Below are positions 43,001 through 52,000 of a stretch of 64,000 bases of DNA, piece by piece. Origin of the DNA: Tubiluchus corallicola (Eukaryota > Priapulida > Priapulimorpha > Priapulimorphida > Tubiluchidae); the NCBI GenBank assembly GCA_030141605.1, contig JAQGDQ010000026.1, positions 620,001 through 684,000 on the forward strand, written 5' to 3'. The notes beneath the pieces were generated by a model. That model was not told where the DNA came from, searched no databases, and saw nothing but the letters and a program-made list of their open reading frames with translations. Position 1 is the first letter of the stretch. The number at the start of each line of letters is the position of its first letter. The translations under genes and the position numbers were made by a program.

Positions 43001-46000
43001 ATAGATACACCAAACGTATCTCTAGAACACAGTGGTGCAGATGTTGGCAAAAGCAACGAAGAAAAAAGAGATCTTGGAGAAGTTAGTCTAAAACTACTAG
43101 ATCAAATGTCTGTGGCTGCCGGGGTGACAGCGCAAGAAAAACGCAGCAGAGAGGCCAAGCTTCCACCACGACCCCCATCTCGACGCGGGCACACTGTTGT
43201 TGAGGTGCCCACTTACACGGAAAAGCGCATATTTTCGTTGACTCATAAACTGCTTCCCGGAGTACTGCTACCACCACGTAAGTAGTGAATAGCTTAGAGG
43301 CTTTTGTTTTTCGGTACATTTTCAACTTAATTGTTTAATGGAGTTATTTAAATGAGTGTTTATCTTTTACAGAAATGAGCCTCAGTCAGCTGATATCTAT
43401 TTTGCAAGATGTTGGACTACCTGCTGGCCATCCTGTTCTTGAGCTGCAGTTAGCCATGGAAAAGAAAAAAGTAAAAACCACGCCATTAGATACAACTAAA
43501 GACCTGTTTAGATCTGATCTGCAGAAAAAACCTAAAGCCACAATTTCGGAAATGACTAAGGATAAATTTTATTCTGGTAATGTATCAGTTTTTAAAATGC
43601 ATATTTTAAAATGCACAAGGCCTATCCAGTTTTAATTTTTAATAGCCAAACCTGGTAATCAATAATGTGCAAACATTCTACATAGTCTTTCCTTACTTCT
43701 TTAATGCTGGTAATAGGCTAACCGACCTTTATAATGTAATAACGTCATAGCAGCTGCAGCTTTTAAGGTTAGTAAGCAGAGTATAATGGGTTGATGTCAT
43801 GAACAACTGCTTAACGTCACCTAGTCTTCCATGCTGTGAGAATTGTCCAAAATCTAGCCTGTAACTAACATGCAGCATGTAAGTTCTATACCAACCACTT
43901 AGACACAGTTCTTCCTCTTTCCAAAGAACTGTAAAACGCTCAAAGACCTCCATAAAGTGCTGCACAAACATTTTACGGATGAGAACCTACAGTGTTTATT
44001 ATACCTTACACTGAATGCTCTTTCCAGTGATACGTAGTGCACCATCTCTTGCAGTCCTGTTCTTCTATGTCTCTTTTTTGAGGGTTTTTTTTGCTCATCA
44101 GACATCCCTCGTTGGAAAATAAGCTCTCTATGCGACTATGAGAGACCGAGGTAACTGGCTCAGAAGTTGCTGAAAAAATCATGGCACATTGTGTAAGTCT
44201 ATAAATAAATGAATAAATATGAAAGTGTACTTTTAGAATAAATTTGCAGTTAGATTACTTATTATGGGCAGAATTAAATGATCTACAGCATTTTTCTTGT
44301 TTTATTTCTACATGAAGTCTAGAAACAAAATTTTGTAATTCCCAAATGTATTTTTTGGTGCTTAGTTAACGTTTGTTTTAGCTGGTTAATCAGATTTTCT
44401 CTTTTTTTTTGTTTTCACAGGCTATGACAGCTCTGCTTCACAAGACAAGTTGCTTGCAGAGAAGTCAGATTTACTGGATTCAAAACCTTACCCTACTGCT
44501 CTTCAAGTGTTTGCCAGCGTTGGAGGTCTAGCTCTTCTTGCTGAGCATTTACCCTTGTTGTACCCGGAGATAGCACAGGGTGTACCAGCTGTGGTCTCAC
44601 AAGAGAGAACTATGGATAATGGCATCGGACCTGAATGGGTTAAAGTTGAGTCAGAAGAGTATTATGAGGTGAAAATTTTATTCTTAATTATGATTAATTA
44701 TTATGAACTTTGTAATTATTTATTTTTTTATCATGTTGCATTGTTGTATGATTTAAAATCAGATATATGTAGCTTCTGAAATAGTGAGAATGATGACACT
44801 TTTTCCAGCGCGTAAAAATTTTTGTTACGTGCATTTTTTCAAATTCACGGACTTGATAAGTGCTACTAGAATTAAAACTTGACTAACTCCAATACAGCGT
44901 TATTTAAAAAAGAGGTGCATCAGAATTTTATTTTTTAACATGTCAAGTATTTTGTTTAATTTAGTATTGAGTCTTCGTGGATTTGACTTTTGGCTTTGCC
45001 GATGGTCTCATTCCCGCACCTCCCAACTATAATCTTGTGGTTTGTTGAGATAAAGGCACTTCAAATGTGTTTTTCTGTCAATTAGGATATACAAGACATG
45101 GCAATGGGAGGTGGTAAGGGAGGTGGATTGTCCTCTCAGGCTGGCACGCTAGCCATTCCTTCAATTCCTCCGCATTCACTTGTTGCATTTGGCCTGTTTC
45201 TTCGGTTACCCGGTTACGCTGAGGTATTGTTAGTAGAGAGAAAAAAAGCTCAGTGCTTGCTGCGTTTGGCACTAGGTGTCACTGATGATGGAGAAGGTGG
45301 TAAGTAAACCTGCCTGCATTCTACAAAATGATGATTCTTACTCGATAATTATAGCGATTTTATACAAAGCTGAGGTTACTTGCATTTTTAGAAACTTGCA
45401 CTACTCAGTGGAAGGCCTGCTGTGATATTGGTCGTGGTTTGTAATCTGATTTGTAATCCAAAAATGCTTAGTTCAAATCAGAGCATATTCTCAACTTTTT
45501 AGTAGTTCCTTTATTTTAAATAAATTTGGTTTTAAAAAAACTTAGTAATCGTGGAAGCGTTTCATCATTGTGGTACCACATTTATGAGAAGACAGCTATG
45601 TTTGCTGATGTGATTGCAAAGATTTTGACATATCCATAAGAACAGGAATTAGCCAAGTAGTAACATATTGTTTAGCTTATTTCACATAAAGAGCAAATAA
45701 CCTCTAGTCTATTTTACCAGAACATCTATTATAACTATATAGGTTAATAGTTAGTAATTTTGGGATTTTCCAATATTAATATTGGCATTCTATAATCAAG
45801 AATATAAATAGTTCATGGTAAGAGTGTCCTGCATTTATCTTAACATTGCACCAGTGTAGCACAGTTTCAAGATTTTGAGTGTTTTTGTTTTGTTTAATGA
45901 ATTACTGGGTAAAGATCTGTTCTGAATAAATTATGCTGTATTTAGGGGAGAAGAACTCTGTGTACTGTGTACCAATTTTAATCTCTAGCTACCTTTGTCA

Positions 46001-49000
46001 GTTTACCCAATGTAAGCAATGCATTATTTTTATGCAGAGTTTGAGAATTAAATCTCGTATTGTATTTTTTACAAATGCTTATATCAGATTTGTATAGAAA
46101 AAAATTGTAGAACTTATGTCTCCTGGCTTATTCCATGTTTGTTTATTGTAGGAGACATATTAACGGGTCCATTAGCCGGATCTTTATCCATACTTCCATT
46201 TCAAGTTTTGTGTAATCTGTTTGACAATATGTCTCTGCGCTCTGAGGATGGCCTATTGCTGCGTCAGATGACACTGGACATTGGTGCTCTTCATCTGATT
46301 TTGGCTTGTCTGTCTGTTCTGAGTCATCACGCTCCTCGAGCTGTGGTTCCAGGTTACATGTCAGAGGTATGTATAGAAAATTATTGCAGAGTGAAAAAAT
46401 TGATTCCAGAGATAAGTGTTGTTGTTATTGTTATTGTTGTAGCTATTGTTATTGTTAGATAACTCCATAAAACTAGAGTTAGAGAAGATGAAGGAATTGA
46501 TTAATTAATGAATTCAAACAAATTTTCTAGCAGTTTATAGAGCTGCTTAGAATTAGTAAACAGTTTCTCAAAATTGTGCTTAACTAGTGTAGTGCCTTTT
46601 TTCTTTAACATTTGTAGTACTAATAGTTTACTAAGTATCTGATATGTTTTCTGTTCAGGACTGCTTTAACCTGTAATTAAGTTACGTGGAAATGAAACTG
46701 AAAATAAAAGAAAATAGTCGCTTGTTTCGATTTAATTTCTTACGTTTTTTCGGCTAAATTATTTCAATGAAGTCCTGAGATCAAATATTTCAGTTATGTA
46801 ATTGAATTTTAATTTGATTGTTCCTTTTTATAGTTATCATTTCTGACTACCCAGTATGCTTCGTACAGCCAATCTCTGGGCAGCAAAGATGCTTCAGCAG
46901 CTAATGAAGATAAGTCACACCTGTACTGGGCTAAGGGAACAGGATTTGGTACCGGATCAACAGCTTCTGGATGGGACATAGAGCAATCACTGTCTAAGCA
47001 AAAAATTGAAGAGGAACATGTGACACATTTGCTTCTGGTTTGTTATTTTCTGCTATTGAAGCTTTATTAATGTGAAGATAGGTCATGCCAGGTAACGTGA
47101 AAAGTTTATTCTGAATTTGTGTCGCAGTTCTATAATAGAGAAAACAAAACCTGTGGCTTTTCTTGCATAGAAATATTTATGAGTGTTGTTATTTCTTTTT
47201 AGCTTTTGTTACTAAGATTATTTGAAGGCTGTAGAAATTCATAGTGGTATATTTTTTACATCTATACCGCTTCTCTCTTAATATAAATGAGCCACAGAAA
47301 GAAATCAAAAGAACAACATTTAAATTGAAATGAATATAACAAGTTTTTTCAGAATTTAATATTTCAATTTTTTGTGTATCCTAGTTCAGAAAAGTCTTGG
47401 TACAAAATTAGCATGCTTGTTCGTTTTTATTTTTTAAAAGTTTATGTTTTGCAAACTAATAGTTTTATTCTGTTAGTAATTCACATAATCCTGTCAATGC
47501 GTAGCAACAAATCTGTAAAACAAAAATAGTCATAATTTTAATTAATCGTTACACATGGAATTATTGTCCAATTTTGAGCTGCTTTTTCCTTTATTTTCCT
47601 TTTGATTTCTTCCATTATGTTTAAAATAAATTGAATATCGTATAGATGTACATATTTATTTGTTGACTATATATTGTCGTAGGTGCTTGCAAGTTACATC
47701 AACCCTGGAGGAGCAGATGTGGTCGAGAGTGATGTTATTGACGAACTAGCAGACCATCATCAAAGATTACCAGCGGTGTTGCCGGAGCTTTTGGATCAGT
47801 CCTGTCTTATTCCTGCAGTTGCTTCGTATTTGCGCAATGATTCGGGTAAATCTTTACACATCTTATTTTTTTTACTGTTTTTGAAAAACACTCAGGGTGT
47901 GTTATATTTTCGAATAAAAATTAAACATTGACAGACAACTAGGTTGCAATGATTATTATTTATCCTTTAAAGTGTAGAGATAGACATTTTACATGTATGT
48001 ATAGATAATATTGTGTATCTATGCTTTTTTGTATTCTTAATTTCACCCTTTCCATCTCCATGAAAATTTTTGGCTTTAGTAAGACACTAACTGTATCTGG
48101 CTGATTCTAAATTGTTTACCATATCTTCACTGGCTTACAGTCTTGCACAATTTCGTATTTTTTATGTTTAAATATTTAATGATAATTTTCAGTATTGGAC
48201 ATAGCCCGCCATGTACCCTTATATCAATCAGTGTTGACGCTAGTCAAAAGCCTTGCTGTCTGTCCATCATTGGTACAATTACTTCTACCACCCGAGGACG
48301 AAAAGGATGGAGATTCCACTACCTCACTGTCTGCTCTTTTAGATAAGCTTAAGTCATGCGTTGACACGTATGCTTCACGACTGAAGTAAGTTACAAACCG
48401 ACAAAACGTTTAGCTTTGTATTTTTAAACTGCATTATAATTTTTATTTTTTGATAAGTATTTACAAAAAAATGTCTTCTCTGTGTAGATGTAAACCATTT
48501 ATTTCAATTTTGTACAAATTAAATTGAATTTAGTTGGCTAGGGATGTTCGAATTCCCATTTTCTGTTTTTCCTATCTTTTAATGTTTTAAAATTTTTGTG
48601 TACTTCTAGTCAAATAAAAATTATCTGATTTACCAAAAAATGTGTTTTTGTAGAAACTTGTACAGCCTGCGGATTAGGACAATAATATAATTAATAAATG
48701 TACTAATTCAGAAACTTCAGAATTTTTCTAAGAAGATCCTTTTCTTCATGTGCTAGTTTTTCTAGGCCTAAATAGGAAACATCACAAGTCACAACTATAC
48801 CTAATTCTTTATACTTTTCCAAGAACAAATAAAACCAAGGGTAAGAGTTTAACCAAAGATCAACAAGAGGAGAGCGAGGGTCTGGCTCAGCTGATTCCTG
48901 CTATAGAGAAAACCAGTCAGTTCGTTCATCTCGCAACAGAGCAGCTAAAGAGGCAGCGAGAGAGGAACAGTTTATCGGATACCAACGGAGAAGAGAAAAC

Positions 49001-52000
49001 AGGAAGAAAGGATGAATCAGATCAAGAAGATTTGTATTGCAGAATAATGAAAGAACTGCAGTTTGGTGAATATAGTTTTTCTTGCACTTGAATATTTTAC
49101 TTGATGACTGTACTTTGCTTTGTCACTAAGGAATCTCGGGTGTTACTAAACATTGTATTTCATTTTTTTAATTCAAGTGAATTTACTTGGAAATAAGTTA
49201 GTGCCGCTCTGAGAATTGACGTTGTCATAAAAGAACAAAAAGTCAAGAGGTTTAAGTCTGAAGACTAGTCAAGCTAGTTTTCAAGATCTAGCTTACATCA
49301 ACTTGAATCCAGCCGATGATGGCTGTGAGGGACGAAAGCCTGAGGAGAAAATAGATTTTTGAATAATAACTTTTGTTTTGAATATCTAGCCACTGTTACT
49401 TATTTATGATACTTGTTAGTTTTTAGAATTTTCTGATTTTTCATGGTGCTTTCATAGTTTTCAATTAAAAAAATAGAAATTTGTTGACTCGTTTATTATT
49501 ATGTACACAATTAATTTGATTTACTGTTTCGTGTTTCGAGAATGCTACAGCCTTGTTTGGATTGTCATCATCAGATTGTACGAAAAATTTATGAAAACAT
49601 ACATCTATCTTATTTTTTAAAGATACATATCAAATTGTTATGGAGGATGATAATGGTCTACTGAAGTTTTGCTTACCACATCATTATGAGTCGTACATGA
49701 AGACAGCTGGTGATATTAGCAATCCAGCACGTGCTCGAAGGCTTGCTCAAGAAGCTGTAACATTGTCTACATCCCTACCCTTATCTACATGCAGCAGTGT
49801 GTTTGTACGATGCGACGAAGAACGACTGGATCTGATGAAGGTATTTAATCTTCCTTTAACTACTTTTCTGTTTGACAACTTTGACAATTGAGATGTATAA
49901 CAGTGTTGTGTATTACACTATAGTGTTTGTTAACTGTAGTCTCTTGCACATTACACTGGGTACCTACAATGTCAAACACATGCAGCCAAATTTGGGTAGT
50001 TTCTTAAGCTGAGTACGTTGGCAGGAGTGTCATTTTCCATTTGAATTTTTACATTCTTATGACCTCATAGTAGACGAATAAGTGAATGTATGAGTGAATA
50101 ATTTAGGGATGTTTTGAAGGTCTTCCAGAACTGGAGATTTAAAACTGAAACCGAATCGGAGTTTTGATTCAATTCGAATTGCTGAAGTTTTTAGGCACTT
50201 TAGATCCGGCGCGATCTGACAGACTTTTTTAGTTTTTAAAAAAATTGCTTTCACTTGGTTCGGTAGCGTTGTATTACAAAGGCAATTATACACTATTTTA
50301 GATATCCGGATTAGATAATTATGTTAAACTGAGGTTCAGATTTGATCCGGATTCGAAAGTTGTCATAAAATAAAATTCGGTTTAGATTCAGATTTGCTAA
50401 TTTCAGATTCGTGACATCCCTAGAATAATTCTGCTAACATGTTTTGATTTTATCATTATTTATTTTAATTTAGCTCTAGCTTTGTTGCAATAATTTGTGG
50501 TTGGCATAATTCTGCATTATACGAAAGTACAAATTATGTGAATTTTTTATTTTACAGGTATTAATAACTGCTCCAACTGACACGCCTTATGCTAATGGCT
50601 GCTTTGAGTTTGATGTTTATTTTCCTCCGGATTACCCAAACTCACCGATGTTAGTCAATCTAGAAACCACCGGTCAACATACAATTCGTTTTAATCCTAA
50701 TTTATACAATGATGGTAAAGTTTGTCTCAGTATTCTTAACACTTGGCATGGACGGCCAGAAGAGAAGTGGAATTCTCAAACATCTAGTTTTCTCCAAGTA
50801 TGTAGCTTTTTTCAAATTATAGTCCAACTCAAATGTTAATTGCATATACTGTAAGCTGTAAATTAATGCGTGCTGGAAATGTTCAGAAATTTTGCGAGGG
50901 AGGTCTTACCTATGATTTGTAAGAATGTAGATTACTCTTGCCTTTTTATAATGCCACTCCACAGTATTGTAAAAGGAAAAACTTTTATTAAGAACCTTAA
51001 TACAAAAAATATTAAAATCGTTACAAACCTTTCGACTGCACAGCCTCGCAGTCATCTTCAGTCTGAGGAGTTTACAAATAGTAACCAGTTTTATAGATTG
51101 AGCCTACAGTATATGAAAATAAATAATTATGCACATGGGAGCCAAAGATATAGTAAGACAGACAGTCGAGAAAAGCGATAAACAGTGAAAATGTAGTCAG
51201 GTGTTTGATGAAAACGATTGTACAATATAACACCATTATAGTGAACTTGGTTTATTTTGTGCATGCTGGTAATGCAAACTCTCAAAGAAAGAACAAATGA
51301 CTTTTTATCATTCATTTAACTAATATGAATATAGCGTACTTGGTTGTTGCATATTGCAGACTTTCTGTAGAGACCATTGCCTGCATTACTATATATTTAC
51401 AAGTTTTTATTGCATAATTTACCTTTGCCAGCTATTTGCAAATTAATTTACAATTAAATTTAACTTGCCTTTCTTGGTGCTGCAAAAACAGACCTTATAA
51501 GTAGTCTAATGTGTTAATATATTTGTCATTTAACCGATAATTAGATTAAGTTTAGGTGCAATTAACTGGATTAGAAAAGTACATAATTGATTTTGATTTT
51601 AATGATTCCTTCTACAGGTGTTGGTTTCAATACAAAGTTTAATACTTGTGGCTGATCCGTATTTTAATGAACCTGGGTATGAGCGTTCTCGAGGAACCCC
51701 GTCTGGTATGCAGAGCTCTCGTGAGTACGATTCTAACATTCGACAAGCAACTGTAAGGTGGGCAATGCTTGAGATGTTGAGAAACCCACCAGCTTGCTTC
51801 AGAGAGGTATTCACGTCAATTTCATTTTGACTGTTATTCTTGTAGTTTTATTGTACAAAGTGTTAATAACTTAAGTTAAAAATTAGGTGAATGTTTTGTA
51901 AAATCACCAGTAAAAAGGCTATTCTCATTGCTTTATTAAAATAGACTTCAGTAAGATGTTTCAAGGCATGCTAGCATCATCTTCAGTTTCACAACCTCAT

